63,276 nucleotides of DNA from IMG/VR virus record IMGVR_UViG_3300032334_002666, positions 1 through 63,276 of that record, one strand, 5' to 3'. The notes beneath the pieces are model-generated. The model saw only the letters and a list, made by a program, of their open reading frames with translations. It was not told the origin of the DNA and ran no database searches. Every line of letters starts with the position of its first letter. Positions within the stretch are counted from its first letter, which is position 1. The position numbers and the translations under genes are program-made. This document shows, one piece after another, positions 43,395-51,301 of this stretch. Source of the DNA: a virus.

Positions 43395-44816
43395 TTATTT
43401 TGAGTTTTTTAATTGTTTAATCTCACCCTGAGTTTTGATACGTTCATCATATAATCTAGTAAGAATTTTTCTAGCAACTGAATCAGTTTTACTTGAAAAC
43501 ATAGTATCGTTTTTAGTATGGATTTCAGTGCCATCTTTTTTGACCTTATCGGTTTTTCCAAGATAGGTATCCGGTGAAATATTAAATTGGATTTGAATAT
43601 TTGGATACATTGAAGAGAAATCATAACATGCAACTGCGCCATAATATCCAGGAATTGGATCTTTTACATAGGCTCCAGCATAGGTACCATCAATTACCTC
43701 TTCTCCCCAAGGAAGTTTCATCATCTTCATGTTCTTATTTAGGAATTCACGGCACATTAAGATCTCAGCAATATACACTGGACTAAATACTTTGTTTACT
43801 TCTACTTGAGCGACATTTGCCATTGCAAAGGCAACATCCATTAGGGCAAGTTTATCCTCTATTAATTTAACTAGGATAACGTCAATCACGTTATACATAG
43901 TAAAGAGATAAGTATCCTTTTGGAATTCCATAAATGAAGAATAATCATGATGTAGTTTTGCAGTACCTAACACTAAGTCTGCGATATAGTCTAGTTTATA
44001 GTTTTCTACTACTTTATATGGCTTCATTTTTTCAAAGACTTGCATATAATCGAGAACACCTAAATGGGTAGGAATCTTAACCTTTGAAACAGTTGATCGA
44101 GTTGGCATGTTCTCCATCATATCGATCTTTAGATTCTTACCTCGATTCATCAAGTACTTCCAGTCAAATTCAGTAACATTCCAACCAGTAACAAAATTAA
44201 AGTGAGGCATGATCTTATGAAAGTAGAACGCCATTAATTCGTCTTCACTCTTAAAGAATTTATATTTGATTTTAAAATCTTGATTAAAGAGACGCGCATC
44301 TTCTGGTTTTTTAGGAACAGTTTTTCGGAAGTAGTCATTAACTCCTTTTTCCATTTGAACTATTTGTTCTGGAGTAAGTCCATCCGGTTGATCTTCGGTA
44401 TTTAGGATAGAGAGAATGTAGGTAACATTATCTTCATTGCAAAATGAGATAAGTCCAACCGGCATTCGGGCTTTATCTGGCTCTGGAAAAGAGTCATCGA
44501 TTAGTTTAATCTCAATATCAAGATATGTTTTCTTAGGAAAATTATCAAAATTGTAGACCATTTCAAGTTCTTCAGCAGTTAATTTCTCTTGAATCAACTC
44601 TTGAATTCTAAACTGATTCATGTATTGACCTTGAGAGTTACCTTTCTTTACAAACTTACCATTCCAGTTTTTGGTGGCAGTTGGTGTTTGAGATTCCACC
44701 CAATTGTACATTTCATGATCCATTAATCTTTTACGAATAAACTCAATCTTTCCACTCTCATTATAATATGAGATTGTTAATACATTGTCATTAAGTATTT
44801 CTGCACCAATTATCAT
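43395..44816 (-). CDS. 43A: DNA polymerase family B, N-terminal part only (gp43A-like)
   Basis: 473 residues (T4 gp43: 898). It contains the N-terminal domain, the 3'-5' exonuclease motifs (TYLDIEI with Asp/Glu, NFVTGWNVTEFDWKYL, YNVIDVILVKLIED) and polymerase motif A YDFSSMYPNIQIQFNISPD. The fingers helix ILTRLYDERIKTQGEIKQLK then runs into a clean TAA. Motifs B (KxxxNxxYG) and C (DTDS) are absent here and not found elsewhere in the window. This is the arrangement of split T4-type polymerases (43A/43B); the second part must be encoded outside the window. Confidence 0.88.
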   Translation of the reverse strand: MIIGAEILNDNVLTISYYNESGKIEFIRKRLMDHEMYNWVESQTPTATKNWNGKFVKKGNSQGQYMNQFRIQELIQEKLTAEELEMVYNFDNFPKKTYLDIEIKLIDDSFPEPDKARMPVGLISFCNEDNVTYILSILNTEDQPDGLTPEQIVQMEKGVNDYFRKTVPKKPEDARLFNQDFKIKYKFFKSEDELMAFYFHKIMPHFNFVTGWNVTEFDWKYLMNRGKNLKIDMMENMPTRSTVSKVKIPTHLGVLDYMQVFEKMKPYKVVENYKLDYIADLVLGTAKLHHDYSSFMEFQKDTYLFTMYNVIDVILVKLIEDKLALMDVAFAMANVAQVEVNKVFSPVYIAEILMCREFLNKNMKMMKLPWGEEVIDGTYAGAYVKDPIPGYYGAVACYDFSSMYPNIQIQFNISPDTYLGKTDKVKKDGTEIHTKNDTMFSSKTDSVARKILTRLYDERIKTQGEIKQLKNSK

Positions 44817-45046
44817 ACTCTAGGTTTAAATAGTTCGTTAATGTGTCCACAGTTTGAACAGGCAATTACTGGAATTGGAGCAATAGAGTCGTGTTCCGCG
44901 CCTGACATAAACTTAGATACTTTTTTAATCATCATTTTTTCTTCAAATACTCGTCCTTTGCACTCTTCGCATTCAATATACGGAGCGTCTGCTAAATTAA
45001 CATTTAATTGAGGTTGAGCTTGACCGCCACTTTGTAATGGATCCAT
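44813..45046 (-). CDS. Small zinc-ribbon protein upstream of the polymerase
   Basis: 77 residues. Two CxxC pairs (CEECKG and CSNCGH) about 34 residues apart form a zinc ribbon. It overlaps the polymerase ATG by 4 nt (ATGA), so it is translated with it. A role in replication or transcription is suggested only by position. Confidence 0.65.
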   Translation of the reverse strand: MDPLQSGGQAQPQLNVNLADAPYIECEECKGRVFEEKMMIKKVSKFMSGAEHDSIAPIPVIACSNCGHINELFKPRV

Positions 45047-45062
45047 AGTTATTATACTTTTT

Positions 45063-45530
45063 TTAATATCCTCTTTTCTGTCTTTCGCGATTTTCTGCGT
45101 TCTTTGCCATGTACATATTGTACATTTCTTGAGGAGTCATGCCGATTGAAATAGCATAATTCATAAAGAAGTGTAGCATGTCAACTATTTCAAATTTACA
45201 TTCCAATTGGTCACCTTCAGAAAGATCGGAAAACTTCATGAAACTATATTTACTAAAGTCACTCTTCCAATATTTCCAAATAGCGTTTCCGCTACCGTCT
45301 TTGATTCCACCAAGTGCATCAGTTGCCTCATGGATTTCATCAACTATTGCGTGGGTATTGGCATGCCAAAATGACATGATCTCGCGAAGAGTCATATTGT
45401 CAAAATTCCATCCATATACAGTGCTTTGAGTATCCTTTTGGAGAGCCATAATGTCTCCTAGAGTATCAGTGCTTTGTGAATATAGATCTTCGATCTTAAG
45501 ATCGGCACAAGTATTATCGATATTTGCCAT
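45063..45530 (-). CDS. 56: dCTPase/dUTPase (gp56-like all-alpha NTP pyrophosphatase)
   Basis: 155 residues (T4 gp56: 171). The C-terminal half matches T4 gp56 block by block: IWKYWKSDF (gp56 VWKKWKARY), DLSEGDQLECKFEIVDMLHF (gp56 EMSPEDQLEIKFELVDIFHF), ISIGMTPQEMYNMYMAKNAE and ERQKRGY (gp56 ERQDNGY). Metal ligands are the EIHEA and EIVD acidic residues. The enzyme hydrolyses dCTP and dUTP to monophosphates, supplying dCMP for modification and keeping unmodified C out of phage DNA. It is first in the minus-strand replication operon. Confidence 0.88.
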   Translation of the reverse strand: MANIDNTCADLKIEDLYSQSTDTLGDIMALQKDTQSTVYGWNFDNMTLREIMSFWHANTHAIVDEIHEATDALGGIKDGSGNAIWKYWKSDFSKYSFMKFSDLSEGDQLECKFEIVDMLHFFMNYAISIGMTPQEMYNMYMAKNAENRERQKRGY

Positions 45531-45616
45531 TCTTATTGTATTTTGTTATCTTATACTGTAAAACGAGTCGAGGATCTTAATTTTTCAATTTTTTTAGATT
45601 TATTGATGCTATTTAA

Positions 45617-45633
45617 GATAAATAATTAAAAAT
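45617..45633 (+). promoter_or_regulatory. Late-promoter-like motif
   Basis: GATAAATAATTAAAAAT lies 29 nt upstream of the sheath ATG at 45646. Confidence 0.7.
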
Positions 45634-45645
45634 ATCTATACCGAG

Positions 45646-48600
45646 ATGGCTGAACCAAGGATAAACTTAAATAATTACAAGTCTAGTGGTGTTTACACAG
45701 TTGAAATCGATGCAAGTGAGAACGTAGTTTTACCTCTTACAACTGGTCGTTTGATCGTAGGATCAAGTAGAGTTGGACCCTTTAATACTGTTGTATTGAT
45801 TAATGACATTAGAACTTTACGAGCAGTATTTGGAGAAATCGATCCAAAATTAGAAAAAGCAGGAAGTTACTTCCATAGAACAATTGAGGTTGCTCTAAGA
45901 GAAGGACCAGTATTTGCAATGAATGTATTGCCTTTAGATACTTATATTGCTATTCCTGCATCAAATTTGGACCAGGCTGCATTCACTACATTCAATACTG
46001 AATCTGCTGCAAATAATGATGGTACTAACCAGTATCCAATCGTTGAATTCTTTAATCGTCAGAGATTATGGTTTGCAGACGCAGATAAAGTAAATAAATC
46101 TAAAAACTTAGCATTAGGTGATGATTATATCACTACTCCTGGAGGATTTGGTATAACTACTTCTGCATCAAACAAGGTTCTTTCATTTGCAAACTTAGGA
46201 CAATCTAATATGACTGTATGGGTAAGAAAAGCAAATGTTTCTGGCTTTGATGTTACTGCTACCGAATGGTATGCAAGTGTTGGTGGAGGATCAGTTGAAT
46301 TTCCATCGTTTCTTCACCCAGATGATTTTATCTCTGACTATTTTGTTGAGGTAATCGTAGTTAATGGAGATTGGACAAATTACTTAAAACTTTCAAATGA
46401 CCCGATCTATAAATCCTACTTTGATGCCTCTGGTTTAAAGAGTGCTAATTCAGCAAACTTTTTTGCATTAAGAGAAATCAGAGTAATTAATAGAACAATC
46501 GGATGTTTAATCCCTGATTTTAGAGATCAGAGTGGAGTAACAGTTTCAATTGACAGACTGGTAAACAGAGCATTCCCAACAACTGGATTAATTTGTGCAC
46601 TAGACACTGAAAAATTAGACTTAATTGATCTTACGAATGATACTTTTCTTGATACTGATGTATATACTCATAGAGTTGATATAATTGGTCAAGGTATTGA
46701 TGAACTAGCATACTACGCTGATAATGGAGGTTTTGATAACGTCTATATTGGAGGAATAACACCGACCGGCTTTACTACAAACGGTTTAGGTACAGTATAT
46801 TCTACTGCAACTGGTGTTGCAACCACAAGTGCTGGTGGCGGTACTGGCTTAACGGTAGATATTACTGCTACTCTTGGTGTAATTACTAGTATTGTTGTAA
46901 ATAATCCTGGAACTGGATATGAAGTAGGTGATACTATCACTATCGTTGGAGGTACCATTCCTGAGATTTTAACAGTTACTGCAGTTACATACGCTAACCC
47001 AGCAGTTAATGCAACTCCATTAATTGATACAATAAGTTATTCTAGACCAGTTGATGCTGAATTAGTATTTGAAATGGATAGTACTATAGTAGAAGCTACC
47101 TTTTTATTAGGTACCGGTGTAGCAGTTGGTGATCAATACCTTATCACTGCAGCAACAGACTATATTGTTGCAATGGAAGGAAGTAAGTTATATGAAGCAT
47201 ATACAAAAGGTTTCCTAAAAACTGGAGATACTAGTTCAGACGGTATTAACCCGACTCGTTATTTAAAAGTGGTTGATAATTTAACGGTTCTTACTTTTAA
47301 ATATATCAAAATTGAAGTATACTCAGGAATATCATTGACTTCACAAGTTAATGCTAATGCGTATAACGTATCTGGTTCAGATTACTTTAAAGTTGCCCTA
47401 GCTGACGGTGACGATTTTAGTCACACCTTTGACTTGACGGATACTGCAATATTTGCAAGTTATTCAATTGCTCAGCCTAATGTGTTGACTCTTGAATTAG
47501 ATGGAGCAATCAGTGTACCAAATAAAGCACTAGTTAATAAATATATTAAGCCAAATAGTTATATCAAAGCTGCAACAACTGATGGTAGATCAAGATTATT
47601 AAAAATAGTATCAGTATTTACACCAGATCCTTTACTTGCTCCAGATACTATTAAAGTTACAACAATGGCGCCTTCAGTAGACGAAGTAACTGGATTAGAT
47701 ACTACTGGATTAGAGATTCAAGTGTATATTGGAATTCCTAATTTCGTGACTAACTTAAAAGGTCAAAAATTAGCAGCATTCAAATTAAGAAATGATGTTT
47801 TACCTGATGGTACAGCGGATCGATTAGAAGGAACTGGCGGAATCTTAGATTATCTTTTCACAGATACTTTAATCCCACAAGCACTTTCAAATGGAGAATT
47901 AATTGATTTTAGATATGTAGTCGATTCTTATTCAGGTACAATATCTGCTTCTTCTAAATATCAACTTGCTAAATTAGCTGCAGTAAATGGTCAAGCAATG
48001 GCACTTTTAAATGCTCCATCAATGCAACAATTTGAGAAATCAGTTGACCCTAGCTTTATTGATACTACTAATAAATTGGTATCTACTGAGTTAATCGCAG
48101 CAGGTGGTAATACTACACTGAATCCAAGCTTCCTTTATAAGTTTGCTGAAGAGGATGTTAAAGGAGTTCCATTATCTTCTTATGCATCATATCACTTCCC
48201 TAACCTAATCGTAAGAAGCGGAAGCAAGAATATCTCAGTTCCTCAAGCAGGATATATTTCTAACTTATACGTTAGAAAATTCAAAAATGGTACTCCATTC
48301 TTGATTGTAGCTGGTGGAAAACGTGGAGCTCTTAATGATCCAGAAATAGTCGGATTAGAATATGATCTTACTGATGATGATAGAGATTACTTAGAGCCAG
48401 CTGGATTTAACTTAACAGTTAAGCGTAGAGGATTTGGAATTATCTTGTTCTCTAATAACACTGCATACCAAAGAATTAATTCAGCTCTTAATAATGCTCA
48501 CGTTAGAGATAACTTATCTACTATTGAGAGAGACCTTGAGAAAATCTTATTTAACTTCTTGTTTGATTTCAATGATGAGATTACAAGATTAAGAGTAAGA

Positions 48601-48834
48601 ACAATTGTTGAAAACTACTTAAACGCTGTAGTTAATGCAAAAGGAGTTTCTACATATGAAGTAATATTTGATAGTTCAAATAATACAAATGAAGTAATTT
48701 CTGCAAATGCAGCAATTATAGATATTCGAGTAGATTTCCCAAGAGGAATTCAAAAATTCATCAACCGAATTACTATTACAAGAGTAGGAGGATCGTTGAG
48801 TTCAGATGCTACTGGATTTATTCCAAGTTTCTAA
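45646..48834 (+). CDS. 18: Tail sheath protein (gp18-like), enlarged
   Basis: 1062 residues against 659 in T4. The N-terminal part has GVYTVEIDASENVVLPLTTG and FGEIDPKLEKAGSYFHRTI. The conserved C-terminal sheath domain (about 880-1055) includes NLTVKRRGFGIILFSNNTA, INSALNNAHVRDNLSTIERD, LFNFLFDFND and ANAAIIDIRVDFPRGIQKF. The middle contains extra beta-rich insertions, among them a module VDITATLGVITSIVVNNPGT with GYEVGDTITI near residue 400, also known from phage fibres. Insertions would decorate the outside of the sheath. It has its own late promoter and a strong terminator. Confidence 0.92.
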   Translation: MAEPRINLNNYKSSGVYTVEIDASENVVLPLTTGRLIVGSSRVGPFNTVVLINDIRTLRAVFGEIDPKLEKAGSYFHRTIEVALREGPVFAMNVLPLDTYIAIPASNLDQAAFTTFNTESAANNDGTNQYPIVEFFNRQRLWFADADKVNKSKNLALGDDYITTPGGFGITTSASNKVLSFANLGQSNMTVWVRKANVSGFDVTATEWYASVGGGSVEFPSFLHPDDFISDYFVEVIVVNGDWTNYLKLSNDPIYKSYFDASGLKSANSANFFALREIRVINRTIGCLIPDFRDQSGVTVSIDRLVNRAFPTTGLICALDTEKLDLIDLTNDTFLDTDVYTHRVDIIGQGIDELAYYADNGGFDNVYIGGITPTGFTTNGLGTVYSTATGVATTSAGGGTGLTVDITATLGVITSIVVNNPGTGYEVGDTITIVGGTIPEILTVTAVTYANPAVNATPLIDTISYSRPVDAELVFEMDSTIVEATFLLGTGVAVGDQYLITAATDYIVAMEGSKLYEAYTKGFLKTGDTSSDGINPTRYLKVVDNLTVLTFKYIKIEVYSGISLTSQVNANAYNVSGSDYFKVALADGDDFSHTFDLTDTAIFASYSIAQPNVLTLELDGAISVPNKALVNKYIKPNSYIKAATTDGRSRLLKIVSVFTPDPLLAPDTIKVTTMAPSVDEVTGLDTTGLEIQVYIGIPNFVTNLKGQKLAAFKLRNDVLPDGTADRLEGTGGILDYLFTDTLIPQALSNGELIDFRYVVDSYSGTISASSKYQLAKLAAVNGQAMALLNAPSMQQFEKSVDPSFIDTTNKLVSTELIAAGGNTTLNPSFLYKFAEEDVKGVPLSSYASYHFPNLIVRSGSKNISVPQAGYISNLYVRKFKNGTPFLIVAGGKRGALNDPEIVGLEYDLTDDDRDYLEPAGFNLTVKRRGFGIILFSNNTAYQRINSALNNAHVRDNLSTIERDLEKILFNFLFDFNDEITRLRVRTIVENYLNAVVNAKGVSTYEVIFDSSNNTNEVISANAAIIDIRVDFPRGIQKFINRITITRVGGSLSSDATGFIPSF

Positions 48835-48853
48835 GAATAAAGAACAATTATAG

Positions 48854-48882
48854 AAAAAGAGATCTTCGGATCTCTTTTTTTG
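48854..48882 (+). terminator. Intrinsic terminator after the sheath gene
   Basis: The stem AAAAAGAGATC / GATCTC plus T run has an extra-stable TTCG loop. It lies 20 nt after the sheath stop codon. Confidence 0.92.
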
Positions 48883-48886
48883 GTTT

Positions 48887-48902
48887 GATAAATAATAAAA
48901 AA
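48887..48902 (+). promoter_or_regulatory. Late-promoter-like motif
   Basis: GATAAATAATAAAAAA lies 24 nt upstream of the ATG at 48911 and only 5 nt after the sheath terminator. Confidence 0.75.
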
Positions 48903-48910
48903 TAAAGAGT

Positions 48911-49519
48911 ATGAGTTATACTAGAGAACAGGTTGAATCTGCCGTAAAAGCAAAAGGATACGTATGGTTTGAGGATGCATCTAATAAATCGTATGATGTA
49001 AATATTGTAGGTGTGAGAAACACAGCACCGTCGGTTTATAAAAAAGTGACTAATGTTTTTGATGATCACCTTACTATATCATTTAAAGATGAAAAGGGAG
49101 TTCAGCAATATTATTGTTGGCTGGCAACATGTGATCCTGGTAAAAAAGGAGTTCAGCAATTCCATAATAAGAATGGTGTTGCAAGATTAGTACCAGGTCA
49201 GTACAGAGGAGTATGGAAAATTGATTTACATCAAGGAAAGTACGAAGCCCTATGCCAAAGAAATGGTAATGTTACTGTTTGGAGAGATGCAAATAAAGAT
49301 CTTATTTTTGAAGAGAATAAAACTGATACTGGAATGTTTGGTATCAATATCCACAAAGCTGGGCAAGATTCTACTTGGGTAGAAAACTGGTCAGAAGGAT
49401 GTCAAGTATTTAAAAGAGTAAAAGATTTTGATGCTTTCGTAGTTATCTGTAAAAAGGCAGCTAAGATCCATGGAAATAAATTTAGTTATACGCTATTGGA
49501 GTCAACTGATATAAAATAA
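48911..49519 (+). CDS. L,D-transpeptidase (YkuD)-like protein, candidate lysis or wall enzyme
   Basis: 202 residues, no signal peptide. Residues about 140-170 have GMFGINIHKAG followed after 13 residues by SEGCQVF, which matches the YkuD arrangement of a His followed by [ST]xGC with the catalytic Cys. The N-terminal 30 residues are helical (YTREQVESAVKAKGYVW) and may be a wall- or substrate-binding part. L,D-transpeptidase-like phage proteins can act on peptidoglycan; no other lysin is evident here, so this is a lysis candidate. It is monocistronic between a late promoter and a terminator. Confidence 0.55.
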   Translation: MSYTREQVESAVKAKGYVWFEDASNKSYDVNIVGVRNTAPSVYKKVTNVFDDHLTISFKDEKGVQQYYCWLATCDPGKKGVQQFHNKNGVARLVPGQYRGVWKIDLHQGKYEALCQRNGNVTVWRDANKDLIFEENKTDTGMFGINIHKAGQDSTWVENWSEGCQVFKRVKDFDAFVVICKKAAKIHGNKFSYTLLESTDIK

Positions 49520-49548
49520 AAAAGAGGAGCTAAATGCTCCTCTTTTGT
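49518..49548. terminator. Bidirectional terminator
   Basis: The stem AAAAGAGGAGC / GCTCCTCTTTT with a TAAAT loop separates the YkuD-like gene from the convergent GroES gene. Confidence 0.9.
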
Positions 49549-49549
49549 T

Positions 49550-49849
49550 TTATTCAAATTCCTCTAGGGAAATATCGTCAATATCATCGAGTATTCCGAT
49601 AATTTCATTTGCCATAATAACATAGTGCTTTTCTCCTTTGTACATTAGCTCTAATCCAGCATAACGATTAAATAAGATTTGATCACCAGGTTTAACTAGC
49701 ATTTCATTATTTTTGGTCCCAGTACCAGCATTGACTACAACACCGACATTTGGTTTTTTTATAGCTTTTTCAGGAAGCATGATTCCTTGACTCGTACGAG
49801 TCTCTTTGTGCCTAGGTTTAACTAGGACTCTTTCATATAGAGGTGTCAT
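49550..49849 (-). CDS. groES: Co-chaperonin GroES-like
   Basis: 99 residues, the length of bacterial GroES. It shows PLYERVLVKP at the start, the mobile loop SQGIMLPEKA that docks to GroEL, VNAGTG, VKPGDQILFNRYAG and the C-terminal IIGILDD. T4 encodes only the distant gp31; this one is much closer to cellular GroES. It overlaps RNase H by 4 nt. Its partner GroEL is encoded 9 kb away in the same minus-strand block. Confidence 0.93.
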   Translation of the reverse strand: MTPLYERVLVKPRHKETRTSQGIMLPEKAIKKPNVGVVVNAGTGTKNNEMLVKPGDQILFNRYAGLELMYKGEKHYVIMANEIIGILDDIDDISLEEFE

Positions 49850-50985
49850 AGTACTGATAAATTATTTTTTAAATTTGTAAATTCTCTAGGATTATAAGCA
49901 GTCATTCGATATGACTCAAAGAATTCAATTAGGGCATCTCTGATTTCATCAGGAAATACTTTAATTGAGAGACGAGTTAGCTTAAGGTTAAACAATAAGT
50001 GCTCTCTAATCTCATCTATTTTATCCTGATCCTTGATCTTATTAACTATTTGAATTTCTGAAACAATGCTGGAAATTACCTCTTCATTCAAGTCATCTAG
50101 TTGAGAGATAATTTGATCTCCAAACTTTTCATGAACTGCAGAGATTACTTTTTTAGCTTTAGTTGGTGAAACACTTGTTATCTTTGGAATATTATCTGAC
50201 TTGTCGCCTAATAATATTTTACTTAATACTTCATCAACAAAATCTACTTTGTACTCTACATAATCTTTGTTGATTAGATTAGAGATAGTTTTTTCAATTG
50301 TTGCTCCAGTGATATGATCGTCGCTTAGTGAGAAAAAGTTATCTATTTCTTCGTTAGCAGCGGTAGGAATTAATTGGGATGGGACAAAAAGTCTCTTGGT
50401 TTTAGCCATTTGCTTAGGCGTAATCACAAGTACATTTTTATCAGTAATCCCAGTAGTCTGTTTAATATCTTGGTCTACTGTGTAGATCAAGATGTCACAT
50501 TTTAAAACATCGCATAGGTATGCAATGATATCGTCACCTTCAGTACCTTTAAATTTATATTGGTTAATTCCAGACCTGGCAACAAGTGGTGCCATAATTA
50601 CATTCTGAAAATAATCAAAGAAAAGGTATTGATGATCGTCGTATTTACGAGTTCCTTTGTATTTAAACTCAGTAGGAGCAGAAGTAGTCTTAAAATCTGA
50701 ATTCTTAAAGAATTCATTAGTGTACTCTTTTCTCCAACTTGCTGAATCAAAAACAATGTGGACTTTTTCCGGATTAGACGAAATGGGGGCAATTAAAGAA
50801 TTTAGGTAAGTAAAACAAAAATTTCTAAATGTTATTCTTACGTGATCCTTTAATATAAATCCTCCATCATTAAATAAGTCATTAACATAATAAGCATCAC
50901 CAGTTCTTTTATCCTTGAAGGACAACGACTTAGTGACGCTTATTGCGACATTAATAAAAGCGTTACCGTCTATAATTAAGTCCAT
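49846..50985 (-). CDS. rnh: RNase H / 5'-3' exonuclease (T4 Rnh, FEN-like)
   Basis: 379 residues (T4 RNase H: 305). 5'-nuclease motifs: LIIDGNAFINV, VHIVFDSASWRKEY, the acidic metal cluster FKGTEGDDIIAYLCD and YTVDQDIKQ, and the H3TH region ILLGDKSDNIPKI. It removes RNA primers and flaps in lagging-strand synthesis. Upstream neighbours are a small gene and the ssDNA-binding protein, a functional grouping. Confidence 0.9.
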   Translation of the reverse strand: MDLIIDGNAFINVAISVTKSLSFKDKRTGDAYYVNDLFNDGGFILKDHVRITFRNFCFTYLNSLIAPISSNPEKVHIVFDSASWRKEYTNEFFKNSDFKTTSAPTEFKYKGTRKYDDHQYLFFDYFQNVIMAPLVARSGINQYKFKGTEGDDIIAYLCDVLKCDILIYTVDQDIKQTTGITDKNVLVITPKQMAKTKRLFVPSQLIPTAANEEIDNFFSLSDDHITGATIEKTISNLINKDYVEYKVDFVDEVLSKILLGDKSDNIPKITSVSPTKAKKVISAVHEKFGDQIISQLDDLNEEVISSIVSEIQIVNKIKDQDKIDEIREHLLFNLKLTRLSIKVFPDEIRDALIEFFESYRMTAYNPREFTNLKNNLSVL

Positions 50986-50993
50986 GTTAACTT

Positions 50994-51284
50994 TTATTTT
51001 TGAGGTTCAGTGTCAGTTTTTTCGCTAGTCTTACGAATTGATCGAATTGCAGCAGAAAGAGTTTCAGATTCTAATAGATTGAATGCTCCTTTAGCTTGAG
51101 AATAATTAGCAGATGCGATTAGAACAAATAGAGCTTGACTAATATTCATTTTAGTTATAAACTCTTCATATGCGTTATCATCAGCGTATGTAATTGTCCC
51201 AAACAGGATATTTTGCTGAGCCTGTTCTCCTTGCTGGATATTCTCTTTTTCAAGAGAAACTTGAGCTTCTTTATTTTCTTCCAT
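50994..51284 (-). CDS. Hypothetical protein between ssDNA-binding protein and RNase H
   Basis: 96 residues. A Gln/Glu-rich N-terminus is followed by a compact helical part (NAYEEFITKMNISQALFVLI, AKGAFNLLESETLSAAIRSI) and a charged tail. It lies 17 nt after gp32 and 8 nt before rnh. It may be a replication accessory; no family is recognised. Confidence 0.6.
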   Translation of the reverse strand: MEENKEAQVSLEKENIQQGEQAQQNILFGTITYADDNAYEEFITKMNISQALFVLIASANYSQAKGAFNLLESETLSAAIRSIRKTSEKTDTEPQK

Positions 51285-51301
51285 AATTGATACGAATTAT
51301 T

